Assembly: GCA_903881085.1 (NCBI GenBank)
Contig: CAIRSA010000126.1
Location: forward strand, 1-64,000
Length of the DNA: 64,000 nucleotides
DNA from: an uncultured Acidobacteriia bacterium
GTDB taxonomy: Bacteria; Acidobacteriota; Terriglobia; Bryobacterales; Bryobacteraceae
Reading direction: 5' to 3'
The notes below the pieces were generated by a model, which ran no database searches, had not been told where the DNA came from, and saw only the letters and a list, made by a program, of their open reading frames with translations. Position numbers and translations under genes: made by a program. Every line of letters starts with the position of its first letter. Positions within the stretch are counted from its first letter, which is position 1. Below are positions 34,265 to 43,360 of this stretch, one piece after another.

Positions 34265-36343
34265 TCAGGGCTTGTAGCGGCGTTCGGTGTGGGCGTCCAC
34301 CTGGTCGCGATAGAAGAATACTTCGCGCAGGTTGCCGGTGCTGTAACGATTGGCTTGATCGTTGAAGTGCGGGGATTTCGGATCGCCGCTCTCGCCGCCT
34401 GCGGTGACGGCCACGGCGCGGACCTTTTTGCCGAACTCGACTACTGCTACGAAGCTGTTGCCGCTGGTGCCGTACCACTTCTTTGTGCCTGGATATGGCC
34501 TGGCGCCGAACGATGCCAGCGAACCCCACACGGCCGATGGAAAGCCGACGGGGATGCTGGCGCCTGCGTCGTTGAAGGTCTGCACGATGTCGCCCGTTAG
34601 GCGTTGGAAGCGGTTGATCTCGCCCCATGGCGTTTGCCATTTTCCGAAGTCGTTTTGAAGCCGCTGCGATGCGGCGGCGAGTGAATCGAGCAGGAAACTG
34701 GCGGGCATTTCGGCGGCACCGGCCGGCTCGGTTACTTTGCGTTGCATCTCAGTGGCCCAGAAGACGGCCAGCGAGGTAGGAATGGAATCGACGGCCCAGC
34801 GGTGGTCCCAGTTGCGCAGCAGTTCGATCTGCTGGGCTAGCTTCGGATTGGGCGTTTGATCATAAGCGCGGAACAGTGCGGGCAGCGGCTTATCGAACCA
34901 CGGCAGATAGGTATCGAAGGCTGCGGCGAGCAATGATTCCAGCGTGAAGGCGGGCTTGCCATCGAGCACGCGGATGGCATGCAGGCCGCGCGCCGATTCC
35001 ACGCCGTTGTCGACATAGGCGGGGAAGTCCGACTGCTTCAAGCTGCTTTCGCCTGCGCCGGCCCACGGCCAGTTGTTCACGTTGAAGAGCCAGCCGCTTT
35101 TGGGGTTCAGCAGATGCGGCGATTCCTCTACGGTGTGCAGCCCCTTCCACTCCGTCGCTTCGATGCTGCCATCGACGGGCTTCTTCCAATCGAAGCGTGT
35201 ATCGCGGCGGGGGATGTAGTTGCCGTGGAAATAGGCGATCGTACCATCGGCGTCGGCATAAATGGTGTTGTTGGACGAGTTGGCCATCAGCTCCATGGTC
35301 TTCCAATATTCTTTGTAGTTGCGGGCCTTGGTGCGCAGATACGATTGCTGCAGCGCCTTGATGTTTTCCTGCATGATGCGATAGCTGACCCACTTGCCAT
35401 TGGCTTCGCGAATCACAGGGCCGTGGTGCGTGCGATAGGTGGTGAACTTCTTTTCAGCCATGCCGGTGGCGGTGCGGTAGGGGATGGCGATGACGGTTTC
35501 GATGACCGGGCGCTGGCCGTCGCCGTATTTGTAGAAGTAGTGGCCGTTTTTCTGCGTCACCGTTTCCAGGTATTCGTCGATTGAATCGACTTTGCTCGAA
35601 GTATGCATCCACCCGGCGCGATCATTGAAGCCCTGATAAATGAAGAACTGGCCCCAGGTGACAGCGCCGTAGGCGTTGAGGCCCTGGCCGCTGACCATCT
35701 GCAATTCCGAGCGGAAGAAGAACGAGGTGTGCGGATTGATCAGCAGCAGTGAATTGTGCGAGACCGAGTGCGAAGGTGCGATGGCGATACCGTTGGAGCC
35801 TCGCGGTTCTTCATCTGCCGGCAGGATGTTCGCCGCGATTTCTTTCGGCGTTGTCTTGCCGTAGAAGGCTTCGAGAGCGGGGAGCCGGATCTGTTCGATG
35901 TCGCCGCCGATGCTGCCTTCGGTGAAGCTCAGCGCCATCCACGGCTCCCAGTGTTTGATGACGCGCGGCTTCACTGCGGGGTGCTTGGCGAGGTAGTAGT
36001 TCAGGCCGTCGGCGAAGGCGTCCATCAACTTGCGCAGCCATGCTGGACTGGCTGCGTACTGGCGCTTCAATTCGGCGGGATCGATGAAGAGTTTCATGCG
36101 CAGATCCTGATAGATCTTCGATTCGCCTTCCGCTTCGGCACTGCGGCCCATGGAGAGCAGGTAGTTGTTCTCCACGCGATTGAAGTCGTCTTCGGCTTGG
36201 GTGTAGATCATGCCGAAGACTGCGTCGGCGTCTGTCTTGCCGTAGACGTGGGCGATGCCCCAGGTGTCGCGGATGATGGTGACGTTGCGCGCGGCTGCGG
36301 CGGCGTTGAGAGCGAGCAGCGAGAACAGGAAGAGTTGCTTCAT
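34265..36343 (-). CDS. Penicillin acylase-family Ntn-hydrolase
   Basis: A 692-residue secreted amidase (signal peptide MKQLFLFSLLALNAAAAA). The precursor's alpha part ends before the autocatalytic site at Ser183 in EEPRGSNGIAIAPS, where Ser becomes the N-terminal nucleophile of the beta chain. RDTWGIAHVYGKTDADAVFG near the N-terminus is typical. Relatives cleave penicillins, acyl-homoserine lactones or other N-acyl compounds. The substrate is unresolved. Its start overlaps the stop of the upstream amidohydrolase (ATGA). Confidence 0.9.
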   Translation of the reverse strand: MKQLFLFSLLALNAAAAARNVTIIRDTWGIAHVYGKTDADAVFGMIYTQAEDDFNRVENNYLLSMGRSAEAEGESKIYQDLRMKLFIDPAELKRQYAASPAWLRKLMDAFADGLNYYLAKHPAVKPRVIKHWEPWMALSFTEGSIGGDIEQIRLPALEAFYGKTTPKEIAANILPADEEPRGSNGIAIAPSHSVSHNSLLLINPHTSFFFRSELQMVSGQGLNAYGAVTWGQFFIYQGFNDRAGWMHTSSKVDSIDEYLETVTQKNGHYFYKYGDGQRPVIETVIAIPYRTATGMAEKKFTTYRTHHGPVIREANGKWVSYRIMQENIKALQQSYLRTKARNYKEYWKTMELMANSSNNTIYADADGTIAYFHGNYIPRRDTRFDWKKPVDGSIEATEWKGLHTVEESPHLLNPKSGWLFNVNNWPWAGAGESSLKQSDFPAYVDNGVESARGLHAIRVLDGKPAFTLESLLAAAFDTYLPWFDKPLPALFRAYDQTPNPKLAQQIELLRNWDHRWAVDSIPTSLAVFWATEMQRKVTEPAGAAEMPASFLLDSLAAASQRLQNDFGKWQTPWGEINRFQRLTGDIVQTFNDAGASIPVGFPSAVWGSLASFGARPYPGTKKWYGTSGNSFVAVVEFGKKVRAVAVTAGGESGDPKSPHFNDQANRYSTGNLREVFFYRDQVDAHTERRYKP

Positions 36344-37587
36344 TGCTTTTTGTAAATGATGCCGGACTTCATGACGAAGGAAACTTTTTGCAGGGCTTTG
36401 ATGTCGGCGAGCGGGTCGCCTTCGACGGCGATGACGTCAGCGAAATAGCCTGCCTTGAGCGCACCGATCTGGCCGGACAAGGCCATCAGTTTTGCGCCAT
36501 TCAATGTGCCTGCCTGGATGGCAGCGAGTGGCGTCATTCCGTATTTAACCATCAATTCAAATTCACGCGCCTGTGTGCCGTGGGGAAACGGACCAACGTC
36601 GGAGCCCATGGCGACGGGCACTCCGGCGGCCAACTGCTTGCGAAATTGCGCGGCGTGATATGCAAGCGTGGCGCGACGCGCATCGGCCTGCGCGGGCACT
36701 TCGGCGTGTTCAGCAAAGTAGTCGGCGATGGTGAACGTTGGGACGGCGAAGATCTGTTTCGCTTTCATGATGCGCATGGTTTCGTCGCTCAACTGGCGGG
36801 CGTGATCGATGGATTCGACTCCGGCACGTGCGGCGTAGAGTGTGCCCGGTTCGCCGGTGGCATGCACGGCGACGCGCTTGCCGACGCGGGCCGCTTCCAT
36901 GACCGCGGCTTTCAATTCCGCCTCGGTGTATTGATAAGGAGTAGAGAAGATGCCATTGCGGAATGAGTCGCGGCCGGTTTCGTAGATCTTGATGAAGTCC
37001 GCACCTTCTTTGAACTGCCCGCGAATTACCGTTACCAGTTCGGCGGCGTTGTTGGCCCAGGTGGCGTTGGGCAGCACGTGTTGATCGGGATTGAAGCGGG
37101 TGGCGTCTTCGTGGCCGTTGAGGATATCGACCGCGTTGCCGCTGACGCGCATGCGAGGGCCTGGAATCAGGCCTTTGTTGATGGCGTTGCGTACGGCGCT
37201 ATCAGCGGAGCCTGCGCCTTCGGTGCCCATGTCGCGTTCGGCGGTGAAGCCTGCCATGAGGTCGTCGCGGGCGGCGAGGGTGGCGATGATGGTGCGCTGT
37301 GGGACGGACTCTTCCACGGTTTGGAGGTCTTCAGCGCCGGGGTGTAGGAAGAGGTGGACGTGCGCGTCGATCATGCCGGGCATGAGGGTGCGGTCGCCGA
37401 GGTCGATGGTTTGCGCTTCTGGCGGATGGGCGACTTTGGTGCCCACTTCCACGATCCGCTCGCCGCGGATGAGCACCTCGCCGGGCGTGAGGATGCGGCC
37501 TGATTCGACATCGAGCAGTCGGTTGGCGTGCAGTACGGTGACGGTTTGGGCGGCGGCGGTGCTCAAGGTGAGCGGGAGAAGAAACAT
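36340..37587 (-). CDS. Exported amidohydrolase-family protein
   Basis: About 415 residues with a short signal peptide (MFLLPLTLSTAAAQ). The metal-dependent amidohydrolase fold shows DAHVHLFLHPGAED, a metal-ligand region with KRVAVHATGEPGT, IDHARQLSDET and GSDVGPFPHGTQ. It resembles imidazolonepropionase/prolidase-like secreted amidohydrolases. The frame is open to 37740, but that extension is the translated hairpin repeat 37601-37695, so I start at the ATG at 37587. Coupled to the penicillin acylase-like gene; both act on C-N bonds of amides. Confidence 0.85.
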   Translation of the reverse strand: MFLLPLTLSTAAAQTVTVLHANRLLDVESGRILTPGEVLIRGERIVEVGTKVAHPPEAQTIDLGDRTLMPGMIDAHVHLFLHPGAEDLQTVEESVPQRTIIATLAARDDLMAGFTAERDMGTEGAGSADSAVRNAINKGLIPGPRMRVSGNAVDILNGHEDATRFNPDQHVLPNATWANNAAELVTVIRGQFKEGADFIKIYETGRDSFRNGIFSTPYQYTEAELKAAVMEAARVGKRVAVHATGEPGTLYAARAGVESIDHARQLSDETMRIMKAKQIFAVPTFTIADYFAEHAEVPAQADARRATLAYHAAQFRKQLAAGVPVAMGSDVGPFPHGTQAREFELMVKYGMTPLAAIQAGTLNGAKLMALSGQIGALKAGYFADVIAVEGDPLADIKALQKVSFVMKSGIIYKKQ

Positions 37588-37600
37588 GCACAAGGCCAAG

Positions 37601-37695
37601 TGGCGCGGACACTTGTGTCTGCCACGTCGAGACTCATCTCGACGCGCGGGCCTCGACACGAGTGTCGAGGCGGCAGGCAAAAGTGCCTGCGCCAC
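37601..37695. repeat. Multi-hairpin repeat, copy 1
   Basis: Four hairpins in order on the plus strand: GGACACTTGTGTC; CGTCGAGACTCATCTCGACG; CCTCGACACGAGTGTCGAGG; GCAGGCAAAAGTGCCTGC, bounded by TGGCGC and GCGCCA. Copy 2 is at 55516-55628 in the opposite orientation. It lies directly upstream of the amidohydrolase start and is open as a peptide (VAQALLPAASTLVSRP) in that gene's frame. Confidence 0.85.
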
Positions 37696-37736
37696 CATGC
37701 TTCGCATTACACCAACCATTGGCTTCATGCGGGCGA

Positions 37737-39050
37737 TCATAGCACGCTCAGAAAATTGACGAGGTCCTGCTTTTCATTTTTGTCGAGGTGGATGCCGCCG
37801 CGCTGATCGTAGAATTCTACGATCGCTTCGAGCGTGGGCGCCAGGCCGTTGGAAAAATACGGCGCGCGAGCGGAGAGTCCACGCAGTTGCGGCACGACTA
37901 TCGAGCCGACGTCGGCGCATCTGCCGGAGATGAGGGCGCGACCGGGATCCTGCGTATAGATCACGCGGCCCCATTTGGCGTGCGGTGTGGCGGTGCTGTT
38001 GCAGGTGATGCGGAAGAGCGGGAGATCGGCGGCGGCCTGCTTTTCAGAAGCGACGTTGGATGTGCCTACATCTTTCCAGCGTTCACTGCCTGACTGATGG
38101 CACGACGCGCAGCGGGTGGAAAAGACGGCGCTGCCGCGGGCCACGGAGGCGCGGAAGAGGCGCTGCATGTCGGAGTTGATGTCGGGGTTTTTCCAGGTGT
38201 CAAAAGAAGAGGCGTCAGGCAGTCCTTTGTCCGCTTTGACGAGCGTTTCGCGGCCGAGGTGCGGGCCGCCGGTTTCCTCAGTGAGGCCGCCGTGCAGATC
38301 GGAGTATTGGGCGACGAAGATCTGCGTTTCGAAATCGAGGATCTGCTGCAGCTGCTCTTCGGTGGGCTGCGCTTTGGCTTCCTCATGAATCATGGCGGCG
38401 TTGATGGCCTGCGAGCGCAGGGTGGGCTCGCGCGAATCGGCCATGAAACTCTTGCCTGCGGGGCCTTCGGCGATGTGTTTCAAGTTGGCGGCGATGCGTG
38501 GACGGCGGTAGACGGAGACGGCTGGATTGGGGCTCTTCATGCCGTACAGCTTGCTGTTGTTGCAGCCGGCGGGGTCGCGCACCAGTTCGATTTCGAATTC
38601 GGCTGCGGCTGATTCTTTCGCGGTCCAGGGGAGGCCGATGCGGAACAGTCCGCGTTCGAGCAGCAGCGAATGCGAGCGCGGGTCGGCCTGCGGAAGGTCG
38701 GGACAGTTGGAGCCATCGACGGCGGCGAAGAGGGGATCTTTGCCAGCGGTTTCGGTCCAACGTTGCTGCACCGCGACGGCGGTAACACTCATGGCGTTGG
38801 AGGGCTGGTGGCAGGTGATGCAGCCGCGGCCGTTTGAGCCAAGCGGTTCGAAGAAGGCGTTGCCATCGGTGCGGACGTAGCCTTTGGCGTTGATCAGGCC
38901 GAGCAGGCCGGTGGGGTCGTCGTACTCTTCCTGCAAGGCGAGCGCGCCGCCTTTGCCGGCCTCCCACCAGATGCGGCCGGGGCCGTATTGGCGGCCACTT
39001 TGCGCATTTACAACGGAAATAGAGAGTGCGGCGAAGATGATGTATTTCAT
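37737..39050 (-). CDS. Exported di-haem cytochrome c / peroxidase-like protein
   Basis: A 437-residue protein with a signal peptide (MKYIIFAALSISVVNAQ) and two haem c sites, CITCH (~90) and CASCH (~320). The overall layout resembles di-haem cytochrome c peroxidase/MauG-type proteins, including RGLSARAPYFSNGLAPTLEA and a C-terminal FYDQRGGIHL region. Electron transfer or peroxide-linked oxidation in the periplasm is likely. Start: the ATG at 39050; the upstream in-frame ATG at 39086 lacks a signal peptide. It precedes, on the same strand, the repeat and amidohydrolase genes. Confidence 0.85.
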   Translation of the reverse strand: MKYIIFAALSISVVNAQSGRQYGPGRIWWEAGKGGALALQEEYDDPTGLLGLINAKGYVRTDGNAFFEPLGSNGRGCITCHQPSNAMSVTAVAVQQRWTETAGKDPLFAAVDGSNCPDLPQADPRSHSLLLERGLFRIGLPWTAKESAAAEFEIELVRDPAGCNNSKLYGMKSPNPAVSVYRRPRIAANLKHIAEGPAGKSFMADSREPTLRSQAINAAMIHEEAKAQPTEEQLQQILDFETQIFVAQYSDLHGGLTEETGGPHLGRETLVKADKGLPDASSFDTWKNPDINSDMQRLFRASVARGSAVFSTRCASCHQSGSERWKDVGTSNVASEKQAAADLPLFRITCNSTATPHAKWGRVIYTQDPGRALISGRCADVGSIVVPQLRGLSARAPYFSNGLAPTLEAIVEFYDQRGGIHLDKNEKQDLVNFLSVL

Positions 39051-39221
39051 TTTCCAGAACCTCTTGTTGCGTCGATCAAGTCGCACGTAGACGGGTCTGG
39101 CGAGACGGGTGCAGACGCCAGTCAGTTTGGCATGAATGGCGGATTCTTGTCAAATGCTGGGGAAATTGTCCTAGAGACTCGCGGGGGCGGGAGGCCCTAT
39201 CATATAGCTAAAGAGGACACG

Positions 39222-40592
39222 ATGATGAGATTTCGATTTGCCCTCATGGCGATTGCTTGTGCTTTTGGGGAAGACATGCCGAGGGACGATGGCTACCGCG
39301 GCATCTGGTATTTTAATCAGCCTACCAATGACCAGTATGTGTACAAATATAGCGGCGGATTTGCTACTTATCCGCAGCAACAGTCGCCCATCGCGATTTA
39401 TTCGGCGGCGGTGGATAAGACGTTTTTTGTGTACGGTGGAACGGTGACGGGCAAGCAGGAATTGCTGCATATGGTTTCGTATTTCGATCATCGGACGGGC
39501 ATGGTGCCGCGGCCGGTGATTCTGGCGAACAAGAAGACCGATGACGCGCATGACAATGCGGTGATGTCGATCGATAACAACGGCTACCTGTGGATCTTTT
39601 CGAATGCCCATGGCGTGGCGCGGCCGGCGTTTATCTGGCGCAGCGACAAGCCGTACTCGATTGACGGCTTCACCCTGCAGCGCACCACCAATTTCAGTTA
39701 CGGGCATCCTTGGTTTATTCAGGGCAAGGGTTTTCTGTTTTTGCACACGATTTATCAGCAGGGAAAGCGGAATCTGTTTTGGACAACGAGCGCGGATGGC
39801 AAGGAATGGACAGAGCCCACGCCGCTGGCTCGGATGGAGATGGGGCACTATCAGATCACGGCGGCGCGCGGGAATCGGGTGGCGACGGTGTTCAATGTTC
39901 ATCCAACGCCGGTAGGGTTGAATGCGCGGACGAACCTGTATTATCTGGAGACGGCGGATATGGGGAAGACTTGGAAGACTGTCAGTGGCGAGGCGGTGAA
40001 GACTCCGTTGACAGAGATGCAGTCGGCGGCGTTGGTGCACGATTATGCAAAGGAAAAGCTGCTGGTCTATTTGAAGAACGTGGAGTTCGATGCGGGCGGG
40101 AATCCGGTGATTCTGTTTTTGACGAGCAAGGGGTTTGAGCCGGGGCCGAAGAATGGGCCGTATCAGTGGAAGACGGCGCGGTGGACGCGGAAGGAGTGGG
40201 AGATTCTGGACTTCACCACTTCGGACCACAACTATGATTATGGTCCTTTGTATGTGGAGTCGGATGGCACGTGGCGCGTGATCGCACCGACTGCGCCGGG
40301 ACCGCAGCCTTTCACGACGGGCGGGGATATGGTGATGTGGACGAGTATCGATCAGGGGCGGGAGTGGAGCAAGGTGAAGCAGTTGACGCGGTCGAAGACG
40401 GTGAACCACACGTATGCGAAGAAGCCGGTGAATGCGAAGGCGGATTTTTATGCGTTGTGGGCGGATGGGGATACGTTGAAGCCGTCGGCTTCGACGCTGT
40501 ATTTTACGGACAAGGCGGGGAGTGCGGTGTGGCGGTTGCCGGTGAAGATGACTGAGGCGATTGGGGCTCCGGAGATTTATACGGGGAAGTGA
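39222..40592 (+). CDS. BNR-repeat (BNR_4-like) secreted protein
   Basis: A 456-residue protein with a short signal peptide (MMRFRFALMAIACAFG) followed by the BNR_4-type N-terminal block DDGYRGIWYFNQPTND. It has propeller-like repeats with SxDxGxxW elements (for example WTSIDQGREWSKV). Such proteins resemble sialidase-fold glycan-active enzymes, but the activity is unproven. An AGAGGA upstream sets the start at 39222 rather than the far 38988. The RAYT unit starts 10 bp after its stop. Confidence 0.8.
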   Translation: MMRFRFALMAIACAFGEDMPRDDGYRGIWYFNQPTNDQYVYKYSGGFATYPQQQSPIAIYSAAVDKTFFVYGGTVTGKQELLHMVSYFDHRTGMVPRPVILANKKTDDAHDNAVMSIDNNGYLWIFSNAHGVARPAFIWRSDKPYSIDGFTLQRTTNFSYGHPWFIQGKGFLFLHTIYQQGKRNLFWTTSADGKEWTEPTPLARMEMGHYQITAARGNRVATVFNVHPTPVGLNARTNLYYLETADMGKTWKTVSGEAVKTPLTEMQSAALVHDYAKEKLLVYLKNVEFDAGGNPVILFLTSKGFEPGPKNGPYQWKTARWTRKEWEILDFTTSDHNYDYGPLYVESDGTWRVIAPTAPGPQPFTTGGDMVMWTSIDQGREWSKVKQLTRSKTVNHTYAKKPVNAKADFYALWADGDTLKPSASTLYFTDKAGSAVWRLPVKMTEAIGAPEIYTGK

Positions 40593-40601
40593 GGGGCGAC
40601 G

Positions 40602-40644
40602 TTAATTAGGGTCAGAGACCTCTGACACCTCTGCCACCAATTAA
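40602..40644. repeat. REP copy flanking RAYT (left)
   Basis: TTAATTAGGGTCAGAG and CTCTGCCACCAATTAA arms with a few mismatches around a loop containing ACCTCTGACAC. It shares the core GGGTCAGAGACC with the REP at 26385 and with the one at 41378-41415, where it points the opposite way. Confidence 0.85.
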
Positions 40645-40647
40645 TTA

Positions 40648-41328
40648 TTATCCTGCCCTTGCAACTTGAAAGGGCCTTCCAGCGGCACGTGGCTGAACAG
40701 GTCTCCCGAGTGCTTTTTCCAACTCGGCAAGAAAGTCCTGCGAACCTATTGGCCAACCGCTAACGGTAGACTCGCGAATTCTTTGCAGGATATCAGCATT
40801 AGTGACACCAAGCTTCAAGTATTCCCGCCACGACTCGCCAGTAAACTGCTGATTCCATAATTTGAGATCCAACAGATCAGTGCCTGATTCCGACAAATGA
40901 GCTGCGGCGCTTGACCAAGGCCATTCCCAGCAATCCTTGACCAGCTTGGCACGCTCAGGGTTTTGCTCAACATAAACCATCGCCTGCCAAAAATGGTGCT
41001 CGTCCATCGGAGCTGAATAGTAACGGGCTTGCCACAAGTGACCCATTTGCCCGTATTGGAGGTGAATGCATCGGGCATAGTCCGCGTGAAGTCGCTGCAT
41101 TAGCCTGGAGAGGGAATCAGCTTTGGGAGGAACCAGAATGAGATGGGTGTGATTGGGCATCAGGCAATAACCAAGGATTGCGACTTCGAAATGCTTCGAA
41201 TGATCCCTTAAGAGTCTCAAGTAGAGGCTGTAGTCCTTTTCATCAAAAAAGGTCTTCTGTTTGTAGTTGCCTCTTTGCGTGACATGGTGCGGCAACCCTG
41301 GAACCACAAATCGAATTGGTCTGGCCAT
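40648..41328 (-). CDS. REP-associated tyrosine transposase (RAYT, TnpA-REP)
   Basis: A 226-residue Y1-type HUH transposase: conserved N-terminus MARPIRFVVPGLPHHVTQRG, the HUH pair His60 and His62 in LMPNHTHLIL, and Tyr119 in FWQAMVYVEQNPERA. RAYTs cut and join single-stranded DNA at REP sites and are usually single-copy, domesticated relatives of IS200/IS605 transposases. It is flanked by inverted REPs at 40602-40644 and 41378-41415. All key residues are intact. Confidence 0.92.
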   Translation of the reverse strand: MARPIRFVVPGLPHHVTQRGNYKQKTFFDEKDYSLYLRLLRDHSKHFEVAILGYCLMPNHTHLILVPPKADSLSRLMQRLHADYARCIHLQYGQMGHLWQARYYSAPMDEHHFWQAMVYVEQNPERAKLVKDCWEWPWSSAAAHLSESGTDLLDLKLWNQQFTGESWREYLKLGVTNADILQRIRESTVSGWPIGSQDFLAELEKALGRPVQPRAAGRPFQVARAG

Positions 41329-41377
41329 GAAGTATGAAAGTGTGGATTCCCAAGAAAAAATCTCAAAGAAAAATCGG

Positions 41378-41415
41378 TGCCAGAGGTGTCAGTGGTCTCT
41401 GACCCCAATTAATCG
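41378..41415. repeat. REP copy flanking RAYT (right)
   Basis: On the minus strand it reads TTAATTGGGGTCAGAG, then ACCACTGACACCTCTG. It is an inverted partner of 40602-40644, so the two REPs face outward from the RAYT gene. It ends 14 bp before the start of the following hydrolase gene. Confidence 0.85.
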
Positions 41416-41429
41416 ATAGTATTTAGAGC

Positions 41430-43349
41430 ATGCGGATTCCTTTGTTTGCGCTTGCTTGCGCTTTGGCTGCGGGTGGTGAGCTGGGACGGGTGCAGGTGCA
41501 GGATGCCTCTTGTCCGGCCGGGCCTGTTGCCAACACGGCGTGCAAGATTGTCGTGGTTAGTTGCCCTGAGATTCGAGATCTGCGGGCGTCGGTGCGGATC
41601 ACTGAGCCCGCGGCGGGCAGGCCGCAACGCGGCACAGTTGTGCTGGGTAGCGGCGGCAACGGCGGCGGATTCTATGCGGCGCAGCCACCGGTGCAGGCGT
41701 TTGTTGGTGAACTGGCGGCGATGGGCTTTCGCGTCGTCGACCGGCAGTGGGACGGCGGCTGGGTTACGGCCGAAGGTGGCCTGAAGAAGCAGGCCTGCCG
41801 CTATGCCACGCTGCTGACATGGGTGCACGACAAAGTTCATACCGGTGGCAAGTTCGTTGCTACGGGCAATTCCGGCGGATCGGCCGAAATCGGCTATGCG
41901 CTGACCGCGTACGGACGCGGCGATATCCTCGATGTGGCGATTCCAACATCTGGCCCGCCCACCGCCCGGCTCGACTTTGTGTGCCAGTCGCAGCCTTCGG
42001 AAGAGTGGACGAAGATGTGCGCCAGCATTATTCCCAAAGGCGTGATCGAATGCGTGCCGGGCTGCATGCTCGGCCCCAACAACGGCGTATGCAAGCAGGT
42101 CTCGGCCACACCCACCACGGAGCAGTTGCTGGGCGACAGCGTGCTGCATCCAGGGGCCGTGCTCAATTATCCGAAGACGAAGATGTTCTTCCTGTTTGGC
42201 GCCACCGATTGCGGCGAGCCCGTGCCAGCGGGCCTTGCCTACGCGACGAAGGTGACGAGCGCCAAGCAGATTCACTTCGTGCCCAACACGCCGCACGCGC
42301 TGTTTTCCACGCAGGAGGGACGCGATGCGGTGAAGAAGGCGATCGAAATGGGCACTGGTCAACCGGCGGCTCCCGATCAGGCCGACTTCCGCCGCCGCAC
42401 CATCGAAGGCCTGACGCCCGAACAGCGGGCACACCTGCAATCGAACGGCAAGGTGGACCGCAAGCAGTGGATCGCCGAGCATCCGTCGCGCGAATCCACC
42501 GGCCTGGTGCCGTTGCCGGAGTTGGGCAAGGGCATGTACAAAGGCGAGCAGGGCGGCTTGTATCCGGGTGGCGTGAACACGATGCCCGAGGCCCATATGA
42601 AGGCCGGCATGGAGCAGGCGCGCAAGATCGTTCCACTGGATGCCGAGGGGCGTCCGGCGGCCGATGGAAAGATCGTGCTCATCTCCATCGGCATGTCAAA
42701 CACGACGATGAAATTCCAGGCGTTCCAGAAGCTCGCCGCGCAAGACAAGTCGCTGAACCGCAATCTGGTGATTGTGGATGGGGCGCAGGGTTCACAGGTG
42801 GCGTGGGTGACGGCGAGCCCTAAGACTCCGTTCTGGGAGGTGGTGGCGCAGCGGCTGCAAGCGGCGGGTGTGACGGCGAAACAGGTGCAAGCGGCATGGG
42901 TGCTACAGGCGAATCCGGGACCAACGCGCGCGTTTCCGGCCGAGGCGAAAGAGCTGCAGGAAAACCTGGCCGACACGGTGCGCAACTTGAAGCAGAAGTT
43001 TCCGAACATTCGCATCACGTTTCTTTCAAGCCGCACTTACGCGGGCTATGCGGCAAGCCCGCTGAATCCGGAGCCGTTCGCGTATGAGGGCGGGTTTTCG
43101 GTGAAGTGGCTGATCGCCGATCAGATCGCGGGCAAGGGCGCGGTGACGGAGCCGTGGCTCGCGTGGGGGCCGTATTTGTGGGCCGATGGCGTGAATGCCA
43201 ACAAAGACGGGCTCAGTTACAAGCGCGAGGATTATACGGCAGAGGACGGCACGCATCCCTCGCCATCGGGCCGTGAGAAAGTGGCGGGGCGGCTGCTAGA
43301 ATTTTTCAAGTCGGATGCGACGGCGAAGTTGTGGTTCTCCGGCAGATAA
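41430..43349 (+). CDS. Double hydrolase: alpha/beta hydrolase plus SGNH-like domain
   Basis: A 639-residue exported protein (signal peptide MRIPLFALACALAAGG). The N-terminal ~300 residues read as an alpha/beta hydrolase: GTVVLGSGGNGGGFYAA and the nucleophile elbow FVATGNSGGSAEIGY. After a linker with two RDGRKQW-like helical segments, the C-terminal ~270 residues start KIVLISIGMSNTTMKF and end YTAEDGTHPSPSGREKVAG, with the Asp-x-x-His end of SGNH esterases. The first block is a poor GDS match (IGMSNT), so the nucleophile needs checking. It is possibly a fused pair of esterases acting on decorated glycans. Confidence 0.75.
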   Translation: MRIPLFALACALAAGGELGRVQVQDASCPAGPVANTACKIVVVSCPEIRDLRASVRITEPAAGRPQRGTVVLGSGGNGGGFYAAQPPVQAFVGELAAMGFRVVDRQWDGGWVTAEGGLKKQACRYATLLTWVHDKVHTGGKFVATGNSGGSAEIGYALTAYGRGDILDVAIPTSGPPTARLDFVCQSQPSEEWTKMCASIIPKGVIECVPGCMLGPNNGVCKQVSATPTTEQLLGDSVLHPGAVLNYPKTKMFFLFGATDCGEPVPAGLAYATKVTSAKQIHFVPNTPHALFSTQEGRDAVKKAIEMGTGQPAAPDQADFRRRTIEGLTPEQRAHLQSNGKVDRKQWIAEHPSRESTGLVPLPELGKGMYKGEQGGLYPGGVNTMPEAHMKAGMEQARKIVPLDAEGRPAADGKIVLISIGMSNTTMKFQAFQKLAAQDKSLNRNLVIVDGAQGSQVAWVTASPKTPFWEVVAQRLQAAGVTAKQVQAAWVLQANPGPTRAFPAEAKELQENLADTVRNLKQKFPNIRITFLSSRTYAGYAASPLNPEPFAYEGGFSVKWLIADQIAGKGAVTEPWLAWGPYLWADGVNANKDGLSYKREDYTAEDGTHPSPSGREKVAGRLLEFFKSDATAKLWFSGR

Positions 43350-43360
43350 TGAAGGTAAAT

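Noticed and set aside
39171..40409. 412-codon open frame on the minus strand opposite the BNR gene
   Set aside because: Highly basic, repetitive His/Arg/Pro composition; it is the antisense shadow of a gene with clear domain, signal peptide and ribosome binding site.
41409..42596. 395-codon minus-strand frame opposite the double hydrolase
   Set aside because: No motif and biased composition; the plus-strand frame has recognisable hydrolase blocks.
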